From Stakelama pacifica (GTDB lineage: Bacteria; Pseudomonadota; Alphaproteobacteria; Sphingomonadales; Sphingomonadaceae), in contig NZ_SNWD01000001.1 of assembly GCF_004361835.1 (NCBI RefSeq), positions 1-64,000 of the forward strand: a DNA stretch of 64,000 bases. Direction: 5' to 3'. This document shows, piece after piece, positions 53,978-62,921 of this stretch. The notes beneath the pieces were generated by a model. The model had not been told where the DNA came from. It saw only the letters and a list, made by a program, of their open reading frames with translations, and did no database searches. The stretch's first letter is position 1, and every line of letters starts with the position of its first letter. The position numbers and the translations under genes were made by a program.

Positions 53978-55233
53978 GCCTGAATGACCTCCCCTATTTT
54001 ATCCAATCGGCGCTGTGTTTCACCGAGCCTACCCCAGGTCGCCACGTCGATCTGGCCGGTTAAGGCGGCAGTGATGAGAGCGGCGCGGAACTCTCCCAGT
54101 CGCGCAATCGACTGTTCTGTTTTCCCTTTCAATCGTCGCTCGAAATCAACTGCTTGCTCAACAGCCTTCTGCAACGCTGATCCGGGGACGGGGATTTTTT
54201 CTTTTCCAAGGCGGCGCACGTTGAGGGGCCTGTTGCGACCCGCCGAACCTCTCGATGCCTCGTTGAGAAGGAAATCACCGTAGCTGCTCCGCAAGAGCCC
54301 AAGCAAATAGGAGGTGTTAACCCCGGACTTGCCCCGATAGACAGGATAACGGTGCGAAACGACGCAGCCTTCTTCATCGGCGGTGGCGAGAGCGACTGCA
54401 CCCTCCCATGCGAACTGACCGCTAAGGATAAGATCGCCAGCCTCGACGAAGAAGAACTCGGAATCACCCATGCCTTCTTCGTCGGCGGCGGGCTTTCTGA
54501 AAATACCGCGCCCCCGGTTGTAGAGGCCAAGCCGAACCAACTCATCGTGCTCGGACAACGTGACAGGGCGTGAAACGCGCTGCGTCAGGTGTTCAAATCG
54601 TGTGCGTGGCACATTGGCGTCTGCAATCGCTTGGTCAACAAGCGCCTCTATCCGACGTGCTACGCCCGTCACAAAGAGACGTTTTTTCTCGATCAATTGT
54701 TCAATGCGGGCAGTTTCGCGGTCAAGGAAATCAGCGATGAGCAGTTGAATATCGATAGAAGGCAGCCAAAGCTCTGTTGAGAGAAATTCTCGGGGATTTA
54801 GCCGTAGAAACCCCGTTCCCATCCCTTTTGATCGGCAATGAAACTCGGCTGCGTATAGAGTCGTCCTACATAAGTATTCTATAAAACGCGGAACAACTTG
54901 GTCCGAAAATTCGTAAACAGCATAGTCAGGACTGGTAATACCGTTGTAGGGTGATATGCCAAACATGCCGTTCCATGCTTGCATCTTGTTCGAGATGAGC
55001 TGACCTTCTCGGACGTGTTTGTATCCGACATAAGAGGACGCTTCTGACGCTCGTTGTCCCATATCGGATCGCCGAAGCACACCCCGACTTCCAGAAAGTC
55101 CTAAAACTTCTTCGTCCCCGGTTTCTGAACGGGCATCAATTTCACGCAAGAAGTGCTTCGCACGGACACGAGGCCAATCAAGGCTCTGGTTTCGCCCATA
55201 ATAATCTTCGATCAAGAAGCCGGTGTTGCTCAC
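53974..55233 (-). CDS. hsdS: Type I restriction-modification specificity subunit S
   Basis: A 419-aa specificity subunit with two target-recognition domains (about 15-180 and 205-375) separated by conserved helical spacers (PSIDIQLLIADFLDRETARI at about 165-185; a second after ALQKAVEQAVDFERRL). The two halves read as related repeats, as is typical. It determines the bipartite DNA site recognised by the M2S and R2M2S complexes. The base composition is visibly lower in GC than its neighbours, common for hsdS. ATGA overlaps with hsdM and the TIR gene. Confidence 0.9.
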   Translation of the reverse strand: MSNTGFLIEDYYGRNQSLDWPRVRAKHFLREIDARSETGDEEVLGLSGSRGVLRRSDMGQRASEASSYVGYKHVREGQLISNKMQAWNGMFGISPYNGITSPDYAVYEFSDQVVPRFIEYLCRTTLYAAEFHCRSKGMGTGFLRLNPREFLSTELWLPSIDIQLLIADFLDRETARIEQLIEKKRLFVTGVARRIEALVDQAIADANVPRTRFEHLTQRVSRPVTLSEHDELVRLGLYNRGRGIFRKPAADEEGMGDSEFFFVEAGDLILSGQFAWEGAVALATADEEGCVVSHRYPVYRGKSGVNTSYLLGLLRSSYGDFLLNEASRGSAGRNRPLNVRRLGKEKIPVPGSALQKAVEQAVDFERRLKGKTEQSIARLGEFRAALITAALTGQIDVATWGRLGETQRRLDKIGEVIQA

Positions 55234-57248
55234 GCCGCCACCTCTCGCAGCAGCCCCGCAATTTCCGCTTCCAGCGCCTTTAGCTCTGCGTCGATCTCAT
55301 CCAGCGGACGCGGCGGGGTATAGCGGTAGAAATAGCGGTTGAAGTTGATCTCGTAGCCGACACGACCAATTTCGCGGTCGCGGGCGTCGCGGTAAGATTC
55401 GTCCACCCAAGCATCGGGAGCAAAGGGCGTCACCTCGCGCGCAATATACTCGCGCCAGTCCTCCTTGAGCGGCACAAGTTCGTGGTCACGCAGGTCGGTA
55501 TCCGGCTCAGGGTTGCCGTCCTTGTCGGTGCAAATGTCGGCGTCCTCGTCGCGCTCGGAAAGGCCCGAAAGGACCGCCTTCCTGACTGGCCCCGCGATCT
55601 TCACGCCCTCGACCTTGAACGCCTTGGCCAAAGCCTTGTTGAAGGCATCGCGGTTGGTGAAGAGCGTATCGCCCATCCCCAGCAAAACGACTTCGATCTC
55701 TTCCTGCTCGTCCTCGGGCAGGCGCGCAAACACTTTCTCGTCGGCAAGGCGGGCGATCCGTTCCCGACTGGCCTGAAAATTCAGGCGCAACGGGCGTTCG
55801 ACGCGGACTTCGCGATGGCCGAAGTCCGCAACGTCGAAGATTTTGGCAACGTCGCCTTCGCCGCGACCGCCGTTCAGGAGGCCTCCGTAGATGCGCACGA
55901 TGTCGGCGCGGGCTTCTTCGGGAATCTCCCGGCGCTTGGAGCCAAGCGATTTCCGCATGGACTTCCAAAACCGTTCGCTGCTAGCGTCGATCAACTGCAC
56001 CTTGCCCCGGCGATCGGCGGGCTTGCGGTTGGTCAGCAGCCACACATAGGTTTGGATGCCAGTGTTGTAAAACAGGTCTGTAGGCAGAGCGACAATCGCC
56101 TCCACCCAATCGTTCTCGAACATCCAGCGGCGGATTTCGCTTTCGCCGGACCCGGCCCCGCCCGTGAACAGCGGCGAGCCGTTCATGACGATGCCGATGC
56201 GCGAGCCGATTTCATCGTCGCGCATTTTCGAGATCATGTGTTGGAGGAAGAGAAGCTGGCCATCGGAAATGCGCGGCGTGCCCGCCCCGAAACGGCCGTC
56301 GAAGCCCAAGGTGTCGGCTTCGCCCTTGATCGCGTCCTGATACTTTTTCCAGTCCACGCCGTAGGGCGGGTTCGATAGCATGTAGTGGAATTTCTTGTCC
56401 TTATGGGCATCCTGCGTGAGAGTGTTGCCGAAGGCGATCTGTTCGGGATCGTGGCCCGTCACGAGCATGTCGGATTTGCAGATACCGAAGGATTCCCCGT
56501 TCAATTCCTGTCCGAACAATTCGACGCGGATTGAGGGGTTAAACTCCTGCAAGGCGGCTTCGGTGAGGGCGAGCATACCGCCCGTGCCGCAGGCCGGATC
56601 ATAGACCTGCCGGATGATGCCGCGTCCGGTCAGCTTGGTATCGTCGTTGGCGATCAGCAATTCCACGATCAGGCGGATCACCTCGCGCGGGGTGAAGTGT
56701 TCGCCCGCTGTCTCGTTGGAGATTTCCGAGAAGCGGCGGATCAGCTCCTCGAAGAGATAGCCCATCTCGATATTGCTGACCGTATCGGGATGCAGGTCGA
56801 TCTCGGTGAAACGCTCAAAGACGTTCCAAAGGATGCCCCCTTCCTTGAGACGCTTAAGCTGGTCGGTGAACAGAAATTTGTCGAGAAAGATGTCGCGGAC
56901 GTTGGCCGAAAACTTGGTGATGTAATCGACCAAATTGGCGTGAAGCTGGCCGGGGTCTTGGCCCTGGAGGGTGGTCAGCGTGAAGCGGGACAGGTTGTAA
57001 ACTTTCACGTTCCCGCCCACCGCGCTGAACAAAATCATATCGCGGGTGGCGTCGTCCACGCCCTCGGGAACCGAATTGGCGGCTTCAAGAACGGCAGCTT
57101 TGGTCGACTCAAGGATGCAGTCGAGTCGGCGCAATACGACAAAAGGCAAAATAACCTTGCCGTATTCAGACTGTTTGAAGTCGCCGCGTAAAATCTCGGC
57201 AATTGACCACACAAACCCGCCAAGGTTGCGAACTTCTTCTCGTTGCAT
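55230..57248 (-). CDS. hsdM: Type I restriction-modification DNA methyltransferase M subunit
   Basis: A 672-aa N6-adenine methyltransferase. An N-terminal helical domain (GGFVWSIAEILRGDFKQSEY, then LPFVVLRRLDCIL) is followed by the motif I DPACGTGGML and the catalytic motif IV SNPPYGVDW. A C-terminal extension from about residue 500 ends in a helical region (DEIDAELKALEAEIAGLLRE) that contacts HsdS. First gene of the hsdM-hsdS-tir-hsdR operon. The start ATG 57248 overlaps no gene, and the promoter must lie in the 79 bases before it, after the HigA-like gene. Confidence 0.93.
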   Translation of the reverse strand: MQREEVRNLGGFVWSIAEILRGDFKQSEYGKVILPFVVLRRLDCILESTKAAVLEAANSVPEGVDDATRDMILFSAVGGNVKVYNLSRFTLTTLQGQDPGQLHANLVDYITKFSANVRDIFLDKFLFTDQLKRLKEGGILWNVFERFTEIDLHPDTVSNIEMGYLFEELIRRFSEISNETAGEHFTPREVIRLIVELLIANDDTKLTGRGIIRQVYDPACGTGGMLALTEAALQEFNPSIRVELFGQELNGESFGICKSDMLVTGHDPEQIAFGNTLTQDAHKDKKFHYMLSNPPYGVDWKKYQDAIKGEADTLGFDGRFGAGTPRISDGQLLFLQHMISKMRDDEIGSRIGIVMNGSPLFTGGAGSGESEIRRWMFENDWVEAIVALPTDLFYNTGIQTYVWLLTNRKPADRRGKVQLIDASSERFWKSMRKSLGSKRREIPEEARADIVRIYGGLLNGGRGEGDVAKIFDVADFGHREVRVERPLRLNFQASRERIARLADEKVFARLPEDEQEEIEVVLLGMGDTLFTNRDAFNKALAKAFKVEGVKIAGPVRKAVLSGLSERDEDADICTDKDGNPEPDTDLRDHELVPLKEDWREYIAREVTPFAPDAWVDESYRDARDREIGRVGYEINFNRYFYRYTPPRPLDEIDAELKALEAEIAGLLREVAA

Positions 57249-57327
57249 CAGTTAATATCCCGCCGGTATCGAATGTATAAATGTGACCTCTGCTTCACCC
57301 GATCTGGGTGGCTTAGGCCAATTTCTG

Positions 57328-57645
57328 TTAGTCGTCTCGTAGTTTGCCTTTGAAAGGAAAAACCTTAATTTCCGCTTCCCGTTTGCGAGTTTGCGCAATG
57401 TCGTAGCTGCTTTGCATCTGCATGAGGGTATCCATCGACACGCCGAATCCCTTCTCGATACGCAGCGCCATTTCAGGCGACAGGTTCGCGCGCTCATTGA
57501 GCAACGTTGAAAGCGTCGCGCGCGTAATGCCCAGCACGGCCGCTGCCGCTGTAACCGACAAGCCCAGCGGCTCTATGATCTCATGCTTGATGAAACCGCC
57601 GGGGTGAGCCGGATTTTTCAAGCGAATATCTGCAATCGCGATCAT
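57328..57645 (-). CDS. higA: HigA/VapI-type helix-turn-helix protein, without a toxin partner
   Basis: A 105-aa HTH regulator of the HigA family. The conserved N-terminal PAHPGGFIKHEIIEPLGLSV precedes the HTH (AAAAVLGITRATLSTLLNER), then LSPEMALRIEKGFGVSMDTL. The start is ATG 57645 (AGGGGGG upstream); the longer open frame is a shadow of the relaxase. HigB normally lies immediately upstream, but only 70 bases separate this gene from the relaxase stop and no RelE-like frame is present. It may have been kept as a regulator of the restriction operon just downstream, a common role for small HTH proteins beside hsd or mod genes. Confidence 0.85.
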   Translation of the reverse strand: MIAIADIRLKNPAHPGGFIKHEIIEPLGLSVTAAAAVLGITRATLSTLLNERANLSPEMALRIEKGFGVSMDTLMQMQSSYDIAQTRKREAEIKVFPFKGKLRDD

Positions 57646-57715
57646 AGTTACCCCCCTGCATCGTGCGCCGTTGGGCGACGCTATACAGTTGTCGGCGAGC
57701 GGATAAACCCCATCT

Positions 57716-60478
57716 TTATCCCAACCCCGCGCCAAAATCCTTGCGGGCGGCTGGGTTGGGCGCGGCGTGCTGCACAAGCGCGGTCTGCTTCTCGCCGGTT
57801 CGCTCGGCAATCGCGCCCTCCAGTCTGGCGCGGTCGTTCGTGAACAACGTTACGAACGCCTTGGCGCGGGACAGTTTGGTGTAGAAGCTCTTCTGATCGA
57901 CGAGATTGGTGGCCGCGCTGTCCGCGTGAACGATGATATGATCGACCGTGCGGCCTTGGGCGGTGAAGGTGGTGGACACGTAAGCATGGGCGATGTGCCG
58001 GTCACGGGCAGCGTCAAGATCGAGCGTCTGGACCTTGCCGCGCTCGGTGCGCACCGTCGCGGTGCGGTTCTGTGCGTCGAGCGCTATTACCGCACCGAGC
58101 GTGCCATTGTTCCGTCCGGCCTCGCGGTCATTGCGCGTGAACCGGATGGCATCGCCGGTTTTGAGGTCCATCGCCTGCGGGGCGAACGCCTGCACATGGC
58201 TCGCACCCCATTGGCGCAGACGCCAGTCCACTTCGCGACCATCTTCCGATCTGAGCATGATCGCCGCCTTGGCCGCATCGATGGATTCAACCGTATAGGC
58301 TTCGCCGCGCATCACCCCCTTATGCTGATAGTCTCGGAAGAACCGGATCACATCACCTTTATTGTAGGACATGGGGTCATGCGCATCGGCACGAGTTAGC
58401 CCCTTGCTGTCGAGACGCTGAATGGGAACCGCAGGCCCGGTGATCGCACCTGCTTCGCTCAGGGCTTCGCGTATGTCCGCAATGAGCCTGTCACGCCCCT
58501 CGCGGGAGGGCTCGACTACTAGTGTACGGGCACGCGCCACCTCGTCCATCGCGGTATAGCGCGTGGCCATCATGGCGAACCGTGCTGCCCGCTCTTCATG
58601 CTCGATGACTGTGCCCCCGCCCCGGTCGAGCGCGGCCAGTGCCTTTTGGGCGTCTCCTTGGATAGACGCCAGCACAGCCTCCTTTGTTGCCTCGTTGGTC
58701 TGTCGGACAATCTCGGTCAGCTTCGCCGTCTCCATGCCCGCCTGCTGTAGCTGCTCGAACGCCGCACCAGCTGCGACCGATCCAAGCTGCTGCACGTCAC
58801 CCACCAGCACGATGCGGGCGTGATGCTTTTCAGCCAGGTCGAACAGTTGCGCCGTGTCCTGTGCCGAGAGCAAGGACGCCTCGTCCACGATCCATAGGAC
58901 GGGCCGCGTCGGGTCGGGTCGCTCGGGCAGGCGCAGGTGACGCGCGACCGTATCGGAGCGCGTCTCCAGCGCCTCTCCGAGCACCATCGCCGCTGATGAT
59001 GTGGGAGCCAAGGCGACGACCGACAGGCCTTTCGCCCCGGCCTCGCGGGCGAAGGTAGCCAGAACCGTTGTGGTTTTGGCCGTCCCTGCAAAACCTTGGA
59101 TAGCCGTGATGCGGTTGCGGCTGGTCAAAAGCTGCGTGGTGGCCTCCCGCTGCTCGACATTCCACGCGAACCCGGCCCGCTCGGCCTGCATGGCGGCGCT
59201 GCCGACCGCCTTGGCGGCTTCAAGCGGTGAAGCAATGGGCGCACACGCGCCGCGTCCTTGCGCCTCGACGCGCAACAGGGTGGTTTCGGTTTCGACATTA
59301 CGGCGCGTGGTGAACCCGTCGAACTTTGCGCCGCGCCGATCAAGAAAGGTCCGGTCGATCAATGCCCCGCCTCGCGTTTCCTCCGCGATAGCGCTGGCGA
59401 TCTGCGCATGGCTAGCCTTACCAAGACTGAACCGGCCGGCCTCCGCTTGCAGGGCAGCGTGCGAGAAGACCGATTGCCGTTCGCCAAGATGTGCGCTGGC
59501 CTGTGCGATGGCCCGGAAAGCGGCCTGATGGCCCTGCCGCGCAAGGGCGGCGAGATAGGCCGGATCGGCTGCCTTGGCCTCGGCCGCTGCGACGATCGCC
59601 AGACGCTCGGACGCCCGGAACCCGGCATCGCTCGCCGTCTCGCGCCAGTCGGCGACAAGCGCGCCCTGATCTACGAAAAATTTAGTCTCGCGCGTGTCGA
59701 GCGCGATAACCTGCTTCTGAGCAGCGCTGGCCGTATCGCGGGAAGCGCCGCGCTCTGCCAAGGCCGCTTCGATCTGCGCGCTGCGGGTGCTAAATGCCTC
59801 AAGCACCTCGGCGGGCACGCCTGCAATCTCGAACATCGAGCCTTTGGCCGTCTCGATCTGATAGCCAAGCTCGCGCACCTTCACGCTTAGTTCCTGCCGG
59901 TAGATTGAACCGATCTGCTTCTGAAGCTGGTAGATCGCTCTCGGTTCAAGGCTGCGCCATTCGCCATCGGCGCTTTGGGTCGCGTTCATCACCACATTAT
60001 GCGTGTGCAATTGCGGGTCCTGAGCTCGGCTGGTCCCATGTTGAAAGCTGGCGATCACCAGATTGCCGGTGGACTCGCGGGCAACGCTTCCGCCGTCCCG
60101 GATACGGGTGGCGGCCATGTGACGTTCGACATGAGCCATGGCGATGCTGACCGCTTCGTCATGGGCGGCGATCAAACGCCGGTCGCCTGCCACCTCGGCC
60201 ATGATCGACACGGATTTAGGCGCGCTCAGCGTCACGTCCCAGCCGGGGCGATGTTCCAATTCGCCGCCGCGCATGGTGCCAAGCATCTGATTGCCGATCT
60301 TCCCGTCCAGCGCCTCGCGGAAGCGCTCCCGGTCCACTTCGCCGGACAGGCCTAGCGCCTGTGCACCTTGGCCCCGCCATTGCGATGGGGCGAGCCCGTC
60401 TTCCGAATAATAGTCATCGGCCTCGTAATAGCTCGCGGCCTGTGCGGCGCTGGTCAGCGCGGAAACGGACGCGACCAT
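57716..60478 (-). CDS. MobF (TrwC/TraI) conjugative relaxase-helicase
   Basis: A 920-aa relaxase that nicks oriT, stays bound to the 5' end and unwinds the strand for transfer. N-terminal tyrosines Y17/Y18 and Y23/Y24 (ASYYEADDYYSEDG) are the nicking candidates, and the three-histidine metal site is HGTSRAQDPQLHTHNVVM. Then come the helicase domain with Walker A IQGFAGTAKTTT, Walker B WIVDEAS, and late motifs RHIAHAYVSTTFTAQGRTVD and YTKLSRAKAFVTLFT. The length is close to TrwC (966 aa). ATG 60478 overlaps the traD stop by one base. The longer upstream frame is a shadow. Together with TraD it makes the element mobilizable, but no type IV secretion genes are visible in the window. Confidence 0.92.
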   Translation of the reverse strand: MVASVSALTSAAQAASYYEADDYYSEDGLAPSQWRGQGAQALGLSGEVDRERFREALDGKIGNQMLGTMRGGELEHRPGWDVTLSAPKSVSIMAEVAGDRRLIAAHDEAVSIAMAHVERHMAATRIRDGGSVARESTGNLVIASFQHGTSRAQDPQLHTHNVVMNATQSADGEWRSLEPRAIYQLQKQIGSIYRQELSVKVRELGYQIETAKGSMFEIAGVPAEVLEAFSTRSAQIEAALAERGASRDTASAAQKQVIALDTRETKFFVDQGALVADWRETASDAGFRASERLAIVAAAEAKAADPAYLAALARQGHQAAFRAIAQASAHLGERQSVFSHAALQAEAGRFSLGKASHAQIASAIAEETRGGALIDRTFLDRRGAKFDGFTTRRNVETETTLLRVEAQGRGACAPIASPLEAAKAVGSAAMQAERAGFAWNVEQREATTQLLTSRNRITAIQGFAGTAKTTTVLATFAREAGAKGLSVVALAPTSSAAMVLGEALETRSDTVARHLRLPERPDPTRPVLWIVDEASLLSAQDTAQLFDLAEKHHARIVLVGDVQQLGSVAAGAAFEQLQQAGMETAKLTEIVRQTNEATKEAVLASIQGDAQKALAALDRGGGTVIEHEERAARFAMMATRYTAMDEVARARTLVVEPSREGRDRLIADIREALSEAGAITGPAVPIQRLDSKGLTRADAHDPMSYNKGDVIRFFRDYQHKGVMRGEAYTVESIDAAKAAIMLRSEDGREVDWRLRQWGASHVQAFAPQAMDLKTGDAIRFTRNDREAGRNNGTLGAVIALDAQNRTATVRTERGKVQTLDLDAARDRHIAHAYVSTTFTAQGRTVDHIIVHADSAATNLVDQKSFYTKLSRAKAFVTLFTNDRARLEGAIAERTGEKQTALVQHAAPNPAARKDFGAGLG

Positions 60479-62355
60479 CAAACCGGCCCCTGCCCGGCCG
60501 GCCCGGCAGGCGATGGCGGCGGTGCTGACGAAGCCGAGGGCTGGCCTGCGGGCGGAGCGGCAGGCGGTACGGGCGCGATGCGCGCTGCTTCCTTCCACAA
60601 GGTCGCGTCGGGATCGCCCGCGATATATCCGGGCTGGCGGGGTGCCCCTCGCTGCGCGATATGGTCGGCGGTTAACTTGATCCGCGCCACGGGCAAGCCA
60701 TCCGGCAGCAACAAATAGCCGGCATGCGGTGGCAGGCGCAATTCGCTTTCAAGCACGGCAGGGCGGGTCTGGCGATCACGGCTCAGGCTGGGACCGCCTG
60801 CTGTGGTGCCGGACGGCAGCGTGTGGTTCATCGTGGCGATTTCCACCTCTTGGGTGCCAATCGTCTCGCTGGCCCATTCGCGCGTTTCCGCATCGACGAG
60901 TTGCAGGAACAGCTTGCTATTGCAGTTGCCCAACATCGCTTCGGCGATCTGCGGGCCGTAGCGATGGCTCATCTGGCCGATCGCCTGAAAGGTCAGCACG
61001 ACCGCCGCCCCGAATTTGCGACCCTCGGGCAGGAGCCGCGCGAGATTATCGACGCGGGGCAGGTCGGCGAGCTCGTCGAGGATGAACCAGACGCGCCGGG
61101 AGCCCGATGGCGAGAGGCCCAGCACGGCGCTGGCCGCGCATTCGAGCCAGCACGCTAAGAGGGGCTTGGAGGCCTCGAAGTAATCTTCCTTCCTCGGCAC
61201 AAATATCCACGGCTTCGGGCCATTGCGCTGGTCCAGATTGCGGAAGTACGTCCGAAACGCGAAGGGCTCGGCCCCGCTTTCCTCGGCGCGCAGGAACTGG
61301 ATGAGGTTCGCGGTCTTGGCCAGCATGAACAACACGCTGCCCGTCGCGCGATCGGCATCATCCGCGAAGGTCCGCGCTGATGACGTATGCGCCAGCCGCT
61401 CCCGCAATTCTTCCTTGCTGCTCATCTGGAGCATAGTCAGCAGGCCGGTCAGCGTAGGATTGCCGCGCTGCGACAGATCACGCAGCATGTTGGCGACCAA
61501 GATGCGGGTGGTCTGGAGCCACACATCATGGTCATGATCGCCAGTCTGCGGAACAAGCTGCGTGGCGATCCGGTCCGCGTCCGCCGGGTGGCCGATTTCG
61601 GCGAACGGGGACCAGAAGGCGCACCGGGCATCGAAGGAGTTCAAGATCACGTCACCCCGAGCCGGATTGTAGTAGTTTTCGATGAACTCGCCTGACGTGT
61701 CATAGACCAAAGCGGCTTCGCCCCGTCCCTCGATCCTATCCAGCATCTGGCGCAGGACCGTCGTTTTGCCCGATCCGGTGGTGCCGATCATGGCAATGTG
61801 GCGTGTCTCCAAGCGGGCCGGGATTGGCACGGAAGCGATGGTGAGCGTGTAGGGTCCCGCCTCGGCGCGGAGCCGCTTGGCAAGCGCCGCCTCGGTCGTA
61901 ACGACCGTCCCGCCGATGATTCGGTCTTGCAGCGCTTGCGCCCGTCGCCGCGCCATGACCTTTCGCAGCAACAGCAGGCCGGCGAGCCAGCCCGCAAGGC
62001 CAAGACCGCCCCCCGCCATAGCGTGAGCGAGCGTCGTATCGACCGCCCGATGGTAATAGGGGTGCGCAATCACGGCGCGGGCCAATGCATTATAGCCTTG
62101 CCCACCATCCTCGATCCGCAAGACCGGATCGCGAACGAGTCCCCCAAGCAGCGCAACCTTCGTTTCTGCAAGCATGTAGGTCGAAATCGCCTCGGCATCG
62201 CCCGGAGCTCGCAACACATAGGACGTAGTGGCGCCCCCCAGCGCGCAGGACAGGAGCATGAGGCCGCTATGCAGTTTGAATTGGGCGAGAAGATTGTTGC
62301 GGCGCTGGCGCGCAAGCGCGCCAGCATGGATGTGGTGATCATGGGCGTGGATCAT
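60478..62355 (-). CDS. traD: Type IV coupling protein (TraD/TrwB family)
   Basis: A 625-aa inner-membrane ATPase that delivers the relaxase-DNA complex to a secretion channel. Two N-terminal membrane helices (LLSCALGGATTSYVL and LGLAGWLAGLLLL), Walker A MIGTTGSGKTTVLR, Walker B VWFILDELADLPR, and a C-terminal proline-rich tail (APPAGQPSASSAPPPSPAGP). ATG 62355 overlaps the preceding small gene by four bases. It is coupled to the relaxase downstream, a layout typical for mobilizable integrative elements. Confidence 0.92.
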   Translation of the reverse strand: MIHAHDHHIHAGALARQRRNNLLAQFKLHSGLMLLSCALGGATTSYVLRAPGDAEAISTYMLAETKVALLGGLVRDPVLRIEDGGQGYNALARAVIAHPYYHRAVDTTLAHAMAGGGLGLAGWLAGLLLLRKVMARRRAQALQDRIIGGTVVTTEAALAKRLRAEAGPYTLTIASVPIPARLETRHIAMIGTTGSGKTTVLRQMLDRIEGRGEAALVYDTSGEFIENYYNPARGDVILNSFDARCAFWSPFAEIGHPADADRIATQLVPQTGDHDHDVWLQTTRILVANMLRDLSQRGNPTLTGLLTMLQMSSKEELRERLAHTSSARTFADDADRATGSVLFMLAKTANLIQFLRAEESGAEPFAFRTYFRNLDQRNGPKPWIFVPRKEDYFEASKPLLACWLECAASAVLGLSPSGSRRVWFILDELADLPRVDNLARLLPEGRKFGAAVVLTFQAIGQMSHRYGPQIAEAMLGNCNSKLFLQLVDAETREWASETIGTQEVEIATMNHTLPSGTTAGGPSLSRDRQTRPAVLESELRLPPHAGYLLLPDGLPVARIKLTADHIAQRGAPRQPGYIAGDPDATLWKEAARIAPVPPAAPPAGQPSASSAPPPSPAGPAGQGPV

Positions 62356-62723
62356 GGCTTCGTCTCCCGCGCCAGCAGACGCTGACGCTCATAGGCTTTG
62401 TGGATTTCTTCGGTGATGGCTTCGTCGCTCGCCCGTGCGGCCAGCGCCGCGCTGCGGGAATATGCATAGGCTGCGCAGGCGGTGAACAGCGCCCTGTCCA
62501 GCAGCCGCTCGACCTCCGTCATGCGAACGCTGAGCGCGGCCAGTTCGGTGACAAGCTCGCGATTGCCGGCGTCCGGGTCGGGCGCGTCGGTGAGCGCCGC
62601 AAGGCCCGCCTTCACGCAACGCTGGAGCATCGCATAATGACCGACGCCATGGCGCTCGGCGAGGTTCCTGAGCACTCTATCGAGCGGCTGGGACAGACGG
62701 ATGGAGTGGTGCGCCTGCTTCAT
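62352..62723 (-). CDS. Small relaxosome-type DNA-binding protein
   Basis: A 123-aa protein first in the traD-relaxase operon. The N-terminal HHSIRLSQPLDRVLRNLAER looks like a ribbon-helix-helix (strand followed by helix), and the rest is a helical, Ala/Leu/Glu-rich coiled coil. This matches TrwA/TraJ/MobC-like accessory proteins that bind near oriT and repress the operon. The start is ATG 62723; longer frames run over the repeat region. Four copies of an 11-bp word lie just upstream (62737-62814), a good candidate for its binding site. Family membership is inferred from layout. Confidence 0.7.
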   Translation of the reverse strand: MKQAHHSIRLSQPLDRVLRNLAERHGVGHYAMLQRCVKAGLAALTDAPDPDAGNRELVTELAALSVRMTEVERLLDRALFTACAAYAYSRSAALAARASDEAITEEIHKAYERQRLLARETKP

Positions 62724-62736
62724 GCGGCGCCCCCTG

Positions 62737-62814
62737 CGAGGGTGCGCGGCGCACCCTCGACAAGCGGCGGAACCGCGTGACCGACACCCCCCGCGCACCC
62801 TCGGCGCACCCTCG
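62737..62814. repeat. 11-bp repeats in the promoter of the mobilization operon (oriT or operator candidate)
   Basis: GCGCACCCTCG occurs at 62749-62759, 62793-62803 and 62804-62814 (the last two in tandem), and its exact inverse CGAGGGTGCGC at 62737-62747 forms a perfect inverted repeat with a 1-base spacer. The cluster starts 14 bases before the DNA-binding protein gene. It fits either an autoregulatory site or part of oriT. Confidence 0.6.
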
Positions 62815-62873
62815 CGCAGGGGCGGAAAACCGCCATGCACCCGTGCGTGAGGTGTGATCCCTTATTGCAGGCG

Positions 62874-62888
62874 CGAGGCAAAGCCTCG
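62874..62888. repeat. Short hairpin near the mobilization repeats
   Basis: CGAGGC-AAA-GCCTCG, a 6-bp perfect stem with a 3-base loop, between the 11-bp repeats and the next gene. A small hairpin next to direct repeats is a usual feature of nicking regions, but no nic consensus is recognised. Confidence 0.4.
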
Positions 62889-62921
62889 TCGCCCCGCGAA
62901 GCAGCGATCCGGGTGGAGGGC

